DNA from: Panonychus citri
Taxonomy: Eukaryota; Arthropoda; Arachnida; Trombidiformes; Tetranychidae
DNA: 64,000 nt
Direction of reading: 5' to 3'
Assembly (NCBI RefSeq): GCF_014898815.1
Contig: NW_026515434.1
Location: 1 to 64,000, forward strand
Shown: in pieces, positions 1 through 12,485 of the stretch
How positions within the stretch are numbered: position 1 is the first letter of the stretch
Layout of the letters: each line of letters starts with the position of its first letter
The notes under the pieces: model-generated
What the model saw: only the letters and a program-made list of their open reading frames with translations
Databases searched by the model: none
What the model was told of the DNA's origin: nothing
Position numbers and translations under genes: made by a program

Positions 1-115
1 TATCAAGGTAATACTATTAACAACTTTGACCGATGGTCAAGAAAGTTCAACAATTGAAATTCTTATTCCATTTTCTCTTGTCGGTGGTCAGTCTTCCGTT
101 AAGATGATTAAATAA
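1..115 (+). CDS. 3' end of an unidentified gene (partial)
   Basis: An open frame enters from the left edge (codons from base 2) and ends at a TAA at 113-115. The last residues read IPFSLVGGQSSVKMIK. Codon use looks protein-like compared with the surrounding AT-rich DNA, but only 37 codons are visible and I recognise no domain. An upstream exon outside the window would be needed. The opposite strand is interrupted by stops. Function unknown. Confidence 0.35.
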   Translation, partial: IKVILLTTLTDGQESSTIEILIPFSLVGGQSSVKMIK

Positions 116-2266
116 ATTACTGATTTCTACTGAACAATTGGATAATTCATACAACAGCGGTGAATGTGATTAGAAGTCATTAACAATCAACCAAGATAAT
201 TAGGATCAACTAATACATAATAATAACCACTTAAGTTCAAATATCACCTATGGATAAACTTAATTTATTTCATCTAATTTCTTAATCAATGTTTTCACTC
301 ATTGATTATTTTTAAATCATTCTAATAATTAAGCTTAATCTTGACTATTTAAATTGTTGTCTTTATCTGTTTTTGAACTGATTTTTACTCTTAGTCTATT
401 AAACAACTGATGAAGGAAAAAAAAGTCATTTCGATTTGATTTAGATGGTTAATTGTCAGAAAAAATGATTGTGATTAAAATAAGAATTAAATTGTGATGA
501 TAAACACCAGATTCGTGAATGCACTTTAATGGATTGAAATGGTGAGTGATTTTTTTCCTACATTTTCATGATTAAATTCAATCAGTTGATCAACTTAATT
601 GTCTGTTTACTATCAATTTCCTAATTTCAACACCTAATCACTCACAACGAAGTCAATGATTAATTTTTTCATCGTTCACAATCAAAAGTGTATCCAAAAA
701 GTAAAATCATTATCAAAAATTAACGGAAAAAAAACTAAACATCAACAATAATCAAATTGATCAATACAATTTAAAACTAATCAATTCAATCTAATCAAAA
801 AGTAACATTATCAACTAATAGACATCATCATTATCATGATTGTTAACAAAAAGATACTAATTATTTGCATTTCCTTGGTTGATTAATCAGAATTGAGAGA
901 GTAACCATTGACAATTATAATGATTAACATGTAATCAGATAAATTTGAACACAAGGGGTTAATTGTTACCAAATAAACACGATTAAAATTATATAGTGAT
1001 CACTTTCTTGATTTGTTTAAATTGTTAAGATTGTACAATTGTGTATTACTTTGCCTCGATAGTTAAATAACAAACAATTTATAATAATAATTTGCGTAAT
1101 TTATCAACAATTAACGTGATTCCAATATTGGTTGATTAAACAATGATAATAACGGGTAACCCTATTTAATCACAATCAGTGAAGCAACTGCAATTGATTA
1201 TATCATTTAAAATACTAAATCATTACGATAATTTATCAACCATTAAGTGAGAAGACAAGAAAAAATTTTTTCTTAAAATGGATAACAAAGTTAATGATGA
1301 ACAATTAAAAAAAAAGAGAAACAAAAAATAACAACAATTAACTATTGAACATCAATTCTTAATGATAGTTAAGGCTTTAAGCTTATATTGATGAACAACA
1401 GTAAAATCAACAGTTAGTTAGTTAACAATTAGAAATTTTTTTCATCGTAATTATCTGCTAATCAAACAACAATTAAAATTTTCCATTTTAAGGTAACTCA
1501 TTTGTTTTGGTAATTAGCTTGATTATCATGATTAAATTGTGATGTGAATTGATTATAACTTCCTGTGAGTTGATTGATTTTAGTTGATACCTTGAAAATT
1601 AATCTATTAATAAAATCAACTGATTGTTTGTTTGTGATTATAATTGATTGTTGAGACTTGACAATTTAGACTAATTATTGGCGCCAAATAATTAAATCTC
1701 AATTCTTAATCATTACAACGACATGATTATAATTGTGATTAAAAAAAGTTTCTTTTCTGTAACAATCAAAGAGGTCAAGCAAATACTGATCTCAATTAGA
1801 CTAATTAGATTTGATTACCTTTGATTACGATGTTTTTGATTACATTGTATCATTTGATATTTTACCTTAATTGTTAATTGTGAATGTTTAATAATGAAAA
1901 CAAATTATTTTACCAACTATTAACAATAAACGATAATGTAACAATAATTGTAAATGATTAAAAATTGTGCTACCTTAATCATCCAATGCTTATGCTTCAA
2001 TAATCAGGGTTAATTAATGTTAATTGTTGATCAGAAAGAAATGATATCATTTTGTTAATCATCATTATCTTTAACAGAATTAAAAGAAAATCAATTTGAT
2101 TACTTCTTAATTGTTCAACGAAGGAAGAAGAATCAAAATGAAAATGAAAAATTAAACTTCCTGGAAAACTTTTTCAAGTCAATTATTGTTCCAAGGTTAT
2201 AGCAATCAACTGATTATCCTGAAAAATTAAAAACTAGTATTTATCTTAATCTAATTGTTAACTTAC
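116..2266. other. Non-coding AT-rich stretch
   Basis: No convincing exon, RNA gene or transposon end was seen on either strand. The sequence is dominated by TTGATTAATT-like words. It may be intron of the gene that owns the transmembrane exon at 2267-2452. Confidence 0.5.
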
Positions 2267-2452
2267 CTTTAGCTTTGATTGCTGCAATTGTAGTGATAAC
2301 AATTCCCGCTGCAACAACAATTAAAACTAGAACTACTTCCCATCGACTAGTTAATTTGGATCTAGAATCACGGCCAAAGGTTGAATACCTTTCCCGACGT
2401 TCCCTTGAATTAGCCAGGTTGATTAATTGAAGATCAAGTTGATTGATTAAAG
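2267..2452 (-). CDS. Orphan exon encoding a single transmembrane segment
   Basis: On the minus strand a T-rich tract and AAG acceptor precede an open stretch of 186 nt, which ends at a perfect AAAG|GTAAGT donor. It encodes a basic cytoplasmic-looking segment (RERRERYSTFGRDSRSKL) followed by a hydrophobic helix, WEVVLVLIVVAAGIVITTI. This is the layout of the N-terminus of a type II membrane protein, for example M13 peptidases, but nothing more specific can be read. Partner exons were not found: downstream ones would lie below 2267 or left of the window. Confidence 0.5.
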
Positions 2453-5400
2453 CTTAATTGTAACAATTAAGCTCACCAATCAAACAGAAAACAAAACAAA
2501 TAAACAAAAAACTGAAACAAAAAACTTCAGCGAGAGCACAAATTAAGATATGAGAAAAGAAGATGATTAATAATTAATTTAATTTCTTCTTATGAACTTT
2601 TTTTTTTAATCCAATTGTTCCAAGTACTATTAATAGTTGTTGAATAATTGATTTACAATTAAAATAAATTAGAGTAAATAATCAAATTGTTCATTGATCA
2701 CTTAGGTAAATCATTATAACAATAAGTTAATCATTTTCAGTATCAAAAGTGGTAAAAAGTAGTTGAAAAGTTTACTGATGATCAATTTAACATATAAGTT
2801 GATTGATTTTGTATCCAAATTTTCATAACACAAAAATAATTTAAAAAATTTTGAATTGAACAAGTTGTAAGAAACTTTTAAACTGAGTATCTAAATTAAC
2901 TGTGATGATGATAACTGTTGTTATCGTCTTGTATGTTGGTTGACGATCAACAACTGATTGACAAAAACATGATCAAAACAACAATCAACATCAACAAACT
3001 ATTAGAAACCGGGAACAATTAACTTAACATCTACAATAACATCAACAAACTTATTCACTAGTTGTAGTTGTTGCTGTTGTTATTGGTTGTGGTGGTGTCG
3101 TAACTGGAAAATAGCGACAGGTAAACACCGTTAGTACAGTTACAGGTAAGATCAATACACGGTGAGAGAGAGAGAGATGTAGACAGATAAGATGATCTGA
3201 GGTATGGACAGGTAAACATAAGCATGAGAATAGTGAACGATTATTGAACCAAATCATAAGAAAATAATTGATGCGTAATTTTTTTCGAAAAAAATTGATG
3301 ATAAAGATGATGAATAAACAATACAAACAAATGCTCATCATCTTTATCATCTTTATCATCATAATCATCATCATCATCATCATGTTATTCAAAGTTTCTC
3401 ATATTCATGAAACCAATTATTTCATACTCTTGATTGTTGAAGTTTTTTTTTCTGATCACTTGTTATTGTTGATTCCATGAAATTGATTAAAGGTAAAAGG
3501 TAACTTTTCATTGTTTACCTTTTAATTACAATCACTTCAGGTGTATCTTCATGATCCTTTTCATTATCTTTTTCATCTTACTTGTTACTCTTCCTTCACA
3601 TTTTTTTACCTGTAATTTGAATAATAGGCTTGAATGATCATTGATTTAGTTTCCAGATTCTCAACTTTTTTTTTTGAGGGTATTTAAGGTCTTGATAATG
3701 ATGGTGATGATAATGATGATCGTTGATTATCATCACCATAATAATCATGGTGTTGGTTTGGTTAACCTTTTAAAATGAGCATTCAAATGAAAGGTAATCA
3801 TTATCATCATCATCATCTTACCCTTTAGAATCCAATCAACACTAAATTGTTTGACAATAAATCAAGGACAAGGAATAGCATGATCGTGATTAAGGTAAAG
3901 TTCAGTTTAGAATTTATTCTAGAATTGTGAAGAAATTAAATTTAGAAAATTCTGTCATCATTATAACCGATTATCATTGAACAAAGTGATACAAAATTTT
4001 CATCGAATATAATAAATTGGTCTTATTGATCTTCTATCACCCTTATCATCTTGATCATCAGAACGCAAACAGGTCGTGACATATATTCAATTTTGAACAT
4101 TATCATTATCATCATCATCATCATCATCATTGTTATTAGGAAAAAAAAGAAAGAAAAGAAAGAAAGAGAGAGAGAAAAAAAAATTCTACTTCTCCAAAAC
4201 TTTTATATCTTTTCACTTCAATGGTTGTCACATCTTCTTGTTTTTATTTACCAACAACACTTTGCTTCTTCCTCCTACTAGATAATGATATTTATCATCA
4301 TCAACAATATGATAACCATCATTATCTTCCCGTTAATCCATTGATTTTGATCAACTCAATTCCAACTTCAGGGTCAATCGTTTCAACCTGATTTTCAGGG
4401 TAGAAATATTTTTTTCTGGCTCATCTTAGCACTTGGACATGTTGATTATTATATCATGATAATCAGCCGATCAATTATTATCATGATTAACTTGATTAAA
4501 TCGATAGATTTTACAATACGAGTGATCTTTTCCCAATCAGTGCTAGACGATGTGTGTACATGTATTTTTTTTAATTGTATTTGCTCAATGTGATTAGTCA
4601 GTGTAAAGATGTTATCGTGTAAACGATTCGCACGAAATCATTTCTGATCATTATTATTTTTAGAAATATTTTGTTTTGTTTCTTAGGGACAAAAAAAACT
4701 CTTCCGGTTGTTCATTAGTATTCATATTGTGTCACTGTTTCCGAATATTGATTAACATATATATTTTCATGGAGGTTAGAGAAATAGTTTCATCACCTTG
4801 ATTTATATTCAAGTTAATTGATTCAAGATTCAATCATTAGTAACACAGATTCTGAGTAATTATGAGTTTTTACCATAAATTGGTTGAATGGTTGACGAAT
4901 GGCTTCCAAATTGTCTCATGTTTAAAGACCAAAAAAAAATTATTCGAAAGTGACATGAGAAATATACATAAATGGTTCGTCGATTATATTGACGAAATGC
5001 TAAATGTTACGAATACATGTGAAAGAATGATAGTTGAATATTAATATTTATCTGAACACTTCGATGTTCAAAATTCGGCCGATCATGAAACTTTGATATT
5101 TAACCTGGTCGATCGAAAATTCATGTTTACTTATTCGAAATGGAAAACTTTTTAGTACTTTAACGTAGTAAAATTTCGACAAAATTATACAGTTTGAAAT
5201 CTTTCGTTGAGTTTATACAGAATTCGTAATTTTCATCATCTTGACTTCAGGAATAAATGAACTTTTCGTCTTTAGTAAACAGAATTACAAAGGAGCTTTG
5301 GTTCAAATCTTTCGAATAAATTTCTACAAATCATATAGAATACTATTCATCTAAGAAAACATAACTTACAATAGTTTGTTGGATAAATAGTCGATAGATT

Positions 5401-5792
5401 TAATTGAAGAAAGTAATTAAATTCAAAAATTATAAAAAGGAAAAGAGAAAAATCCAATTCAAAACGCGCGCCTAATTTAGGACTTTTATTCTAAAAAGAT
5501 ACAAAATATATCTGAATATTTATCCGATATCGAAAAAAATCCAATCTCAAGTTGGAATTTCAACTTTTAAACAAAACTGAATTAAGAATTAAAATTTTTA
5601 ATTAACTAGCCTTTAACAAGAAATTGATTCTTTTTATCAATCGAATTTTCTTCAAAACAACTTAATTATTTTAGTTAATCATTTGAATCTTAGAAGCAAA
5701 TTCAAGTTTTGATTGTTAATCATCTGAAACTCTTGTTTTTGTAAATTGAAAGTGTTCATCTGAGAAATTGGAATTAATTTGCAAAATTAACC
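2453..5792. other. Intergenic, microsatellite-rich
   Basis: This stretch holds several ATC/TCA trinucleotide tracts (about 3332-3383, 3798-3822, 4099-4131) and A/G-rich runs near 4140-4180. The open frames here are poly-Met/Ile products of those tracts. A short frame at 4862-5044 lacks support. No gene was recognised. Confidence 0.5.
4099..4131. repeat. (ATC)n microsatellite
   Basis: Nearly uninterrupted ATC/TCA triplets, one of many such tracts in this genome's intergenic DNA. Confidence 0.85.
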
Positions 5793-6377
5793 ATGTCTGC
5801 CTTTGGTATAATTGTGAGCGGTCGTTTGGTTCAAACTGATTTCCAACCGGTTGATGCTGGTAAATTTTTGATAACCATACCAAGTCCTGAGAGTCTTAAT
5901 CACATTGTCGTCTTTCTCACCGGAACCTCACCCTTACCTGTTGAGATGGGTGCAAGTGTCTATTTCTCATGGCCTGACCCAACCAGTCCACCTACATGGC
6001 AATACTTGGGTTACATTTCAAATGATAAACCATCGGCCATTTTTAGGATAACCAAGTTAAAAAATGCAACTCCTGCGAACACTTTTGCCTTTTCTCAACC
6101 CATTGTTGCTCAATATGCTCAGATTGGTATCTCATGTGAACCATTAACTCAAATTGCTCAATTAACTGCTGATATAACAGTCAATCCAATGGGATCAGAT
6201 TCACTGGTTACCTATGCAGCAAAAACAGCGGAAAATTTATTCAATTATACCTGTTCATTTGCTCGAACCATATTACCCAATACAAATGAACAATATGTTC
6301 CACTTTCAATTATCCAACAATGGTACACTAATTTCATGAGAAGAGTTGAACAAGATCCAACATTCATGAAAGGATAA
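5793..6377 (+). CDS. HIKESHI: Hikeshi, HSP70 nuclear import carrier
   Basis: A 194-aa single-exon protein, against 197 aa in human Hikeshi. The N-terminus (GRLVQTDFQPVDAGKF), the segment VYFSWPDP with LGYISNDKPSAIF, and the QIGISCEPL block match the family along the whole length, and the C-terminal WYTNFMRRVEQDP matches the conserved helix. The family carries ATP-bound HSP70 into the nucleus through FG nucleoporins during heat stress; that role is from family knowledge. The start has a good context (ccATGtct), and an AT-rich 3' region with ATC repeats follows. Confidence 0.95.
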   Translation: MSAFGIIVSGRLVQTDFQPVDAGKFLITIPSPESLNHIVVFLTGTSPLPVEMGASVYFSWPDPTSPPTWQYLGYISNDKPSAIFRITKLKNATPANTFAFSQPIVAQYAQIGISCEPLTQIAQLTADITVNPMGSDSLVTYAAKTAENLFNYTCSFARTILPNTNEQYVPLSIIQQWYTNFMRRVEQDPTFMKG

Positions 6378-7271
6378 ATCATCATTATCATCATCATCAT
6401 CATCTTTAATCACCATATTTACATCTCTACTCTTTCATACATACAAACTGAACTGATAATTTTTTTTTAAAAAACTTGTACAAAAAAATTGTTTCCTTTT
6501 ACCAACTCAATTTATATTGTAACAATTATTCAATCATCAGTGTAATTCATATCATTCACAATTTAAACCTAAATTGTATCTCATCATCTTCAATATTACC
6601 TGTGATTAATTTTCCCCTCTCAGATTAAACAAAAACAAGACCATTTTGATTGAAAAATGTAACCATTTTCAATCAATCAAAAAAGTTCCTAAAAATCCCA
6701 CCAATTTAACCTAAACCCTTTCTAATTGTAGATAAAAAAAGAAATCATCTAAACAATTTAAAACAAGTTGAAAATTTCGACCAAACAAAAATTGCTAAAA
6801 AAAAAGCCACACCAAGAAATTAACTTTCGACGATCAAAACAATCAGAATCAAATGAATCAACTATAATCGGAAAAACGATTCCAGTCAATTGGAAGAGAG
6901 AAACAGAGATGAATCCAAATTCTTAACCAATTGATCACTAATTGAGATTGTTACTGTTTCCCTGATTAAGCGAACCCATTAATCAGTTAAGGAAGAGGAA
7001 AGAGCTCACCTTTTATCATTAATTATCATCCACCATCATCTTCATCATTCTGCCCAACGGATGACAACCTGTTTTTTTATTCTTCTCTCTTTTTCTCATC
7101 CACCACATAATCTAAACTCCACTGTGGCAGTTTTTGTTTTTCTCCATTAACTTGACGTGTCTTTAAATCTCTTCATCTTCTTATAGAATTACTCACATTT
7201 CTCCTTTTTTTAAATTGTTTTTCTTTTTCTTCTTCTTCACTTCTTTGTGATTTAAACACAATTAGACCAAC
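6378..7271. other. Intergenic: Hikeshi 3' region and FKBP promoter
   Basis: ATC repeats directly follow the Hikeshi stop. A pyrimidine-rich stretch at about 7070-7250 is the likely promoter and 5' UTR of the FKBP gene. No other gene was seen. Confidence 0.5.
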
Positions 7272-8210
7272 ATGTTGTTCAGATTAAATTGTCCTTTGGT
7301 TGGATGTTTATTTCTTTTAACAGCAACAATTACAATTGTCTCTTGTGATGAAGAGGAAGGTGAATTGAAGATTGATGTTACTCACAAACCGACAAAATGT
7401 GATCGTGTTACTAGTAAAGGTGATTTACTTAAAATGCATTACCGAGGAACTTTATTAGATGGAACTGAATTTGATTCTAGGTGAGTTAATTTACGCAAAT
7501 TATATTCTATTATTGTATCTATTTGATTGTAGATTTAATGTAAATTCAATGGTTTTGTTTCTCATCTCTTTTTGTTTCTCTCTCTCTCTATATTTATCTT
7601 ATTGGTTTATGTTTTTAGTTACTCTCGTAATGAACCTTTCCAATTTCAATTGGGAATTAATCAGGTAATCCAAGGATGGGATCAAGGATTACTTGATATG
7701 TGTGTCGGTGAAAAGAGGAAATTAACTATTCCTTCACACCTTGGCTATGGTGACAATGGTGCTGGTAATAAGATCCCACCTAAAGCAACATTACTCTTTG
7801 AGGTTGAATGTGTTTCCATTGAAGATGGTCCACCACCGGTCAATGTTTTCAAAGAAATTGATTCCAACAGTGATAATCAACTTTCAAGGGAAGAAGTAAG
7901 TTAATTGTGTCCCCTGGAAACCATTTAATTATCTTCTTTTCTATTGATTGTATTCTTTTCCCATCTACCTAACCTATGGACTATTTTTTTTTACTAATCA
8001 ATTTTTATCTTTTCTCTCTCTCTCTCTCTTTCTTTTTTATAGATTAGTGAATATCTAACTAAACAATTACCTAATGTTCCCGATTCAACATTGAAAGATC
8101 TCCCTGACCATGACAATTTGATTGAAGAAATTTTCCAAAATGAGGATAAAGATCGAAATGGTTATATTTCTCACAAAGAATTCACTGGGCCTAAACATGA
8201 CGAGCTTTGA
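7272..8210 (+). CDS. FKBP14: ER-resident peptidyl-prolyl isomerase with EF-hands (FKBP14/FKBP7 type)
   Basis: Three exons, 7272-7480, 7619-7895 and 8043-8210, encode 217 aa. Residues 1-25 are a signal peptide ending near IVSCDE. The FKBP domain (about 35-135) has the DGTEFDSS, VIQGWDQGL and IPPKATLLFEVE motifs. Two EF-hand loops follow: D-S-N-S-D-N-Q-L-S-R-E-E and D-K-D-R-N-G-Y-I-S-H-K-E. The protein ends in HDEL, an ER-retrieval signal. Length, order and tail match FKBP14, a proline isomerase acting on procollagen-type clients in the ER. Splice sites are canonical (AG|GTGAGT, GAA|GTAAGT). Confidence 0.95.
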
Positions 8211-9657
8211 ACAAATTCTCACAATGTTAATAGATGCAATTAACTTTTTTTTTATTAGTATAATAATAATAATCTCCAATCAACAAATTAATCAGAAAGA
8301 GAAAGAAAGTTAATCAGTCAATATACAAGCCAAAGACTGTGAGTTAAACAATCAACTGTTTAAATCAAATCATTCACGCAGTTGATTATAATCAATGAGA
8401 GAGAGAGATAAAGTTAACCAGAGATATGATATTAATCAATAGCCTATCATTTATCACGAGTTAATCCAATCCATTGAAATGGTCTTTTGATTAATTATCT
8501 TTACCTGATTATCATTACCTGTGCAAATGATTTGGTCAACCAAGTGATTGACAAAATCAAAGTCTTTGGCTGTATAAATAAAAGTTATATTCAGATTTTT
8601 GCTCCATTGTATCTCCACATAATACAACAATTAATTGTCCTGAATGAAGTGTATGTGTTTTACATGTTGTCTAATTATTATCAACTATTTTTGATTGAAC
8701 AAATTTAAATTACCAGAACCATAATTGCAAATCCATCACATGGCAAATTCAACAACAAGGATTCAACTTAAAATCTTCAACATTTGAATTTTGATTAGCA
8801 ATATTATATGATAAATTTAATCATCTTTTTTTATTTTATATATACAATTTATTCAATGTCAACACCAACACCAATGAGAGAAATTAATTGTTTGTACTCT
8901 TGTTACAATTAACCACCTAACGATTAACTATGATTAAATCTTTATTTCTACCGGGACTAATTAACCTTAATTGGAATGATTTAAAATTGGAAATGACCAT
9001 GGAAATGTTATCAATCAATTTGTTGAAAAATTGGACATTTCTAAATTTGATTGAGACTTTTAATTGTTTGGATAGAAAAGAATAAAAGTTTTTCCAAATT
9101 AGTAGAATTACAAAATTGGCGGTTATCGAAATTGAGAAGCATGGAAACAAAGAGAGAGAAAGAAAGAAAAGTAAGAAGCTCTTTCAGTTTATCTTTCAAA
9201 TTTTTTATTCCATTTTAATCATCATCACTTCATCTTCATCCTCATCTTCATTAGTTCCTTTAATTGTGAGTAGAAAAAGGACTAAACCAAAGTTAATTAA
9301 TTGGAGTTAATTGTTGCCACCCAATCATCGGGCATCTCGGTTTCCACTGCCACCAACATTAAAGTGCTTTCAGTTAACTGCGACAACGACAACAAACTGT
9401 TAGTGTCACAATTTTATTCTGACAAAAGTGATCCAATTCTTGTTTTTTGTTCTTTCATCTACCGAGTGTTTAACCTTTTAATCAGCTTGATTGTTAAATC
9501 TTTGATTGATTGTTCTTCTTTTGTTCTTGAAATCTTTCTCCTCTTTCTATCACTGATTTGATCTTCTTACACTGAATATTTTTTTTCTTTCTCTCTCTCT
9601 TTTTCTTTCTCTTGTTCTTTTCAACTCACCTATGTGATATTAATTTTTATTTATTCT
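8211..9657. other. Intergenic: FKBP 3' region and RYBP 5' region
   Basis: AT-rich DNA, then a TC/CT-rich 5' leader just before 9658. The open frame at 9301-9561 has an ordinary composition but no recognisable similarity and begins without an ATG; I treat it as leader sequence. Confidence 0.45.
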
Positions 9658-10548
9658 ATGGCTAACAAGGAATCTAGGCCCTCAACACCCCCAGCAAGAG
9701 ATTCATCTCCAGATAATTCTAATGCTACAGGTGGTAGTGGTAGTGGAAGCATTAGTGGTAAGGTAACTAAATCTCAACGTAAACGTGACAAAAAGGTAAC
9801 AAAAGAAAAAGAAAAGAATGAAAAAATTGAAGCTGAACCAATGGATAAGATGGCGGAAGGTGGTGGTGGTGGTAACAATCGGGAAGATGAGAATACATGG
9901 GACTGTACCGTTTGTACTTATAAGAATCCTGCCGAAGCTTTTAAATGTTTAATGTGTGATGTTCGAAAAGGAACCAGTACCCGTAAGCCAAGAATTAATC
10001 CTGAACTGGTGGCTCAGCAAGTTGCTCGACAACAGCAACACTTATTGTTGAAAATATCACATGGACGAACCAAAGATGGCAATGGTAGTGGAAGGGAGAG
10101 TAGAGAAGGAAGCCGAGATGGAAGTCGAGACGGACGAGATAAAGATGGCGATCATAATTCTAGAGAAAAGATTAATGATCCAATTAAAGAAGGAAATGGA
10201 AAAGAGAGCAGCGGTCGAGTGGACAGCGATTCTGGGCCTGAAACAAAGAGACACTCATCTTCCCACAAGCAAAATAAACACCGAAAAAATTTAAACCATG
10301 ATGGTAACTCACTTGGAACCAGTAATAGTCACATTAAAAGCAACACCATCGTGAACAATAACAACAACAACAACCACAACCACAACAACAACACCAACAA
10401 TATCAAGTCTAGTTCATCTAGCAATATAAGTAATAATTTCTCATCTGAAGCTGTAACTGTCAACAATGTTACTGTTATTATTACTGAATTTCAAAAAGAC
10501 TTGAAAGATAGGAGTCCATTATCATTGCCATTTTCTCAACTTAATTAG
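9658..10548 (+). CDS. RYBP: RYBP/YAF2-type Polycomb (PRC1) subunit
   Basis: A single-exon 296-aa protein counted from the ATG at 9658; the frame opens slightly upstream without a better start. Residues about 80-105 form a RanBP2-type zinc finger, W-D-C-x2-C...C-x2-C (WDCTVCTYKNPAEAFKCLMC), followed by the family signature VRKGTSTRKPRINPELVAQQ. The second conserved block near the C-terminus, AVTVNNVTVIITEFQKD, matches the RING1-binding region of RYBP/YAF2. The middle is low-complexity (Ser, Asn, Arg/Asp/Gly repeats; poly-Asn at about 236-256), longer than in vertebrates. In the family it recruits RING1 to ubiquitin-marked chromatin as part of non-canonical PRC1. Confidence 0.93.
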   Translation: MANKESRPSTPPARDSSPDNSNATGGSGSGSISGKVTKSQRKRDKKVTKEKEKNEKIEAEPMDKMAEGGGGGNNREDENTWDCTVCTYKNPAEAFKCLMCDVRKGTSTRKPRINPELVAQQVARQQQHLLLKISHGRTKDGNGSGRESREGSRDGSRDGRDKDGDHNSREKINDPIKEGNGKESSGRVDSDSGPETKRHSSSHKQNKHRKNLNHDGNSLGTSNSHIKSNTIVNNNNNNNHNHNNNTNNIKSSSSSNISNNFSSEAVTVNNVTVIITEFQKDLKDRSPLSLPFSQLN

Positions 10549-11633
10549 AATTTATCTTTTAAATTCCTTCCACCAATCAACTAATCACTATGCTCCAATA
10601 TCTGCCCTTCTCTAGCTCTCTGTCTCTCTTAATTGTTGCTCAAATGGAAAAGACAACACCGACGCTTTCTCTCAACAACTTACATTTCATCTTTTTGATA
10701 AAAACAAAATTCATTTTATTTTAAATTAATCATCATCGTCATGATCATCATCTTATAGGAAACTTGTCACTAATTATACTTTCTCTCTAAATCCGTCGCC
10801 GTCGTCATCTCCACCGCCGCTGCCACCTCTTTATCTAATCCATTGAGACAGTTATTGTTTTCCTCTTTTTCATTTATATAAGAGAAAATTTCTTTATAAC
10901 TACTTTAATTTCTATACACACATACAACTTAATTATATTTTTATCCCGTGAATTGTATTTTTCTGTTTTAATTTGTATTTTACACAATTGACTAATTAAC
11001 TTATCAAAATGTTGATTAAATACACTTGGCCTGTTAAAAGATAATCACAACACCAATCAACTGTTACGAATGGGAAATGTCACTACATCAACAATTCTAA
11101 TTTGTTTACATACAAACTTTTAATTCTAATTTCGATTAAATCTTCAAGAGTTAAATCATTCGACAGGTAAACACATTCACATATTCAAGGTGAACAATTG
11201 AATTAAATGAATTTAGTGAATTTTTTTTTTCTTCAAGAGTTGAAATGTTCAGAAAGAGTAATTAAAAAGCAGAATTATATTTTAATATTATTACATTATT
11301 ACATTCAAAGGGTAGATGAATTTTTTTAGAAAAAAAAATTGAAACAAAGAGAAGAAAAAAAAATCAGTCAATTACAGTGATATTTGATTGATGATGAAAA
11401 GTATATAATAAGGGTGAAAAAAATTAAGGGAACAAATTAGTTAATTATGATAATAGAAAGGAAAGTTTTCTTTACAGAAGCGTTTGTTTTGGTTTTCTCA
11501 ATGTCACAGTAAATGTTGAAGGAAAAGGCGATAAATTGTTTGGTAGTAATATATGTTTGTCTTTGTGTGTTGTGATTTAATTTTCACGGTTACACTTTAA
11601 TTGTAACACAGTTTGGTTTTTAATTTGATTAGT
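10549..11633. other. Convergent intergenic region (RYBP and STUB1 3' sides)
   Basis: 3' regions of two converging genes. A short GC-richer CCGTCGCCGTCGTC stretch at about 10793-10825 stands out; it is triplet-repeat-like and not part of an open frame that I trust. Nothing else was seen. Confidence 0.45.
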
Positions 11634-12485
11634 TTAACACTCGGTTACCCAATCATTTTCAGCGAGAAAAGTATCGATCACTTCTTTCATGGCCAAATTG
11701 GGTATAAGCTGTTCAGCGGTTAACGGGGTTCGAGTGATCGGATCAAAGTGTCCAACACGTTGAAGATGCTCTTCAATTACCTTACGATCATAGGTTATCC
11801 CACTGGGAGTGATAACTGGATCCATCATCACCTCGAAGCTAATTTTACCACAAAGATAATCAGGAATATCTCGCTTTCGCCTTCTAGTATCAAGTTGGCT
11901 GAAAAGCGCATTCAATTCTGATACATGTTGGTGACTTTTGGCTTCAACTTGATTCTCAATTAAAGCCAATTTTTCATCATCTTTGGTTGTTGTTCGAGCC
12001 TCTTCTAATTGTCTTTCTTTGTCCTTTTTAATGAGATCATTTAGATAGGTTTGTAGTTCAATTTCTTCCTTGATTCTCTTTTCTTCCAATTGATTCCATC
12101 GCCGTTTTCGAGCCAACCTTAACTGTGAAGCGATTTCATCACCAAAATTTTTCTTCTGCTCTCTAGCCAAATCAGAGGCTCGTTGTAAATGTTTAATGGC
12201 GTCATCATAAGCTTCAACTTCGAGTAAAGCTGAACCAAGGAAAAAGTGACCCTTTATTGAATTCGGGTCCATGTCTAAGGCTCTACGAGCATCTTTTAAA
12301 GATAATTCCCATTGTTGGAGTTTAAGGTAACACAGGGCACGATTGGTGAAATACTTGGAATCTGCTGGATCACATGAGATGGCACGGGAATAATAATCAA
12401 GGGCTTCTTGGTACTTTTGATGACTGAACAATTTATTGCCCTGTTCTTTCAACTCTAAAGCACTTATGTCCTTGCTTATTGGCAT
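11634..12485 (-). CDS. STUB1: E3 ubiquitin ligase CHIP
   Basis: A single-exon 283-aa protein (human CHIP 303 aa). Residues about 8-110 are three TPR repeats with the carboxylate-clamp context (KEQGNKLFSHQKYQEALDYY, NRALCYLKL). A charged helical hairpin follows at about 115-190. The U-box at about 205-278 reads PDYLCGKISFEVMMDPVI, with GITYDRK, FDPITRTPL and NLAMKEVIDTFLAEN. CHIP binds the EEVD tails of HSP70/HSP90 and ubiquitinates their clients. All core motifs are intact and the start is the first ATG. It shares a 1-kb divergent upstream region with the WDR60 gene. Confidence 0.96.
   Translation of the reverse strand: MPISKDISALELKEQGNKLFSHQKYQEALDYYSRAISCDPADSKYFTNRALCYLKLQQWELSLKDARRALDMDPNSIKGHFFLGSALLEVEAYDDAIKHLQRASDLAREQKKNFGDEIASQLRLARKRRWNQLEEKRIKEEIELQTYLNDLIKKDKERQLEEARTTTKDDEKLALIENQVEAKSHQHVSELNALFSQLDTRRRKRDIPDYLCGKISFEVMMDPVITPSGITYDRKVIEEHLQRVGHFDPITRTPLTAEQLIPNLAMKEVIDTFLAENDWVTEC

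Noticed and set aside
3051..3480. Overlapping open frames with poly-Met/Ile on both strands
   Set aside because: Products of ATC/TCA microsatellites; no start context, codon bias or similarity.
4862..5044. 60-codon frame on the plus strand
   Set aside because: Composition is not obviously repeat-derived, but it lacks splice sites, neighbours or recognisable motifs; too short to support as a gene.
9301..9561. 86-codon frame upstream of RYBP
   Set aside because: No ATG, hydrophobic T-rich end, immediately before the RYBP leader; read as 5' UTR.
10057..10294. Antisense and shifted frames inside RYBP
   Set aside because: Shadows of the Ser/Asp/Gly-rich RYBP coding sequence.
5793..12485. Functional cluster of HSP70-related genes (Hikeshi, FKBP, CHIP)
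   Set aside because: They are proteostasis genes by family, but they differ in strand and are interrupted by RYBP; proximity is probably chance.
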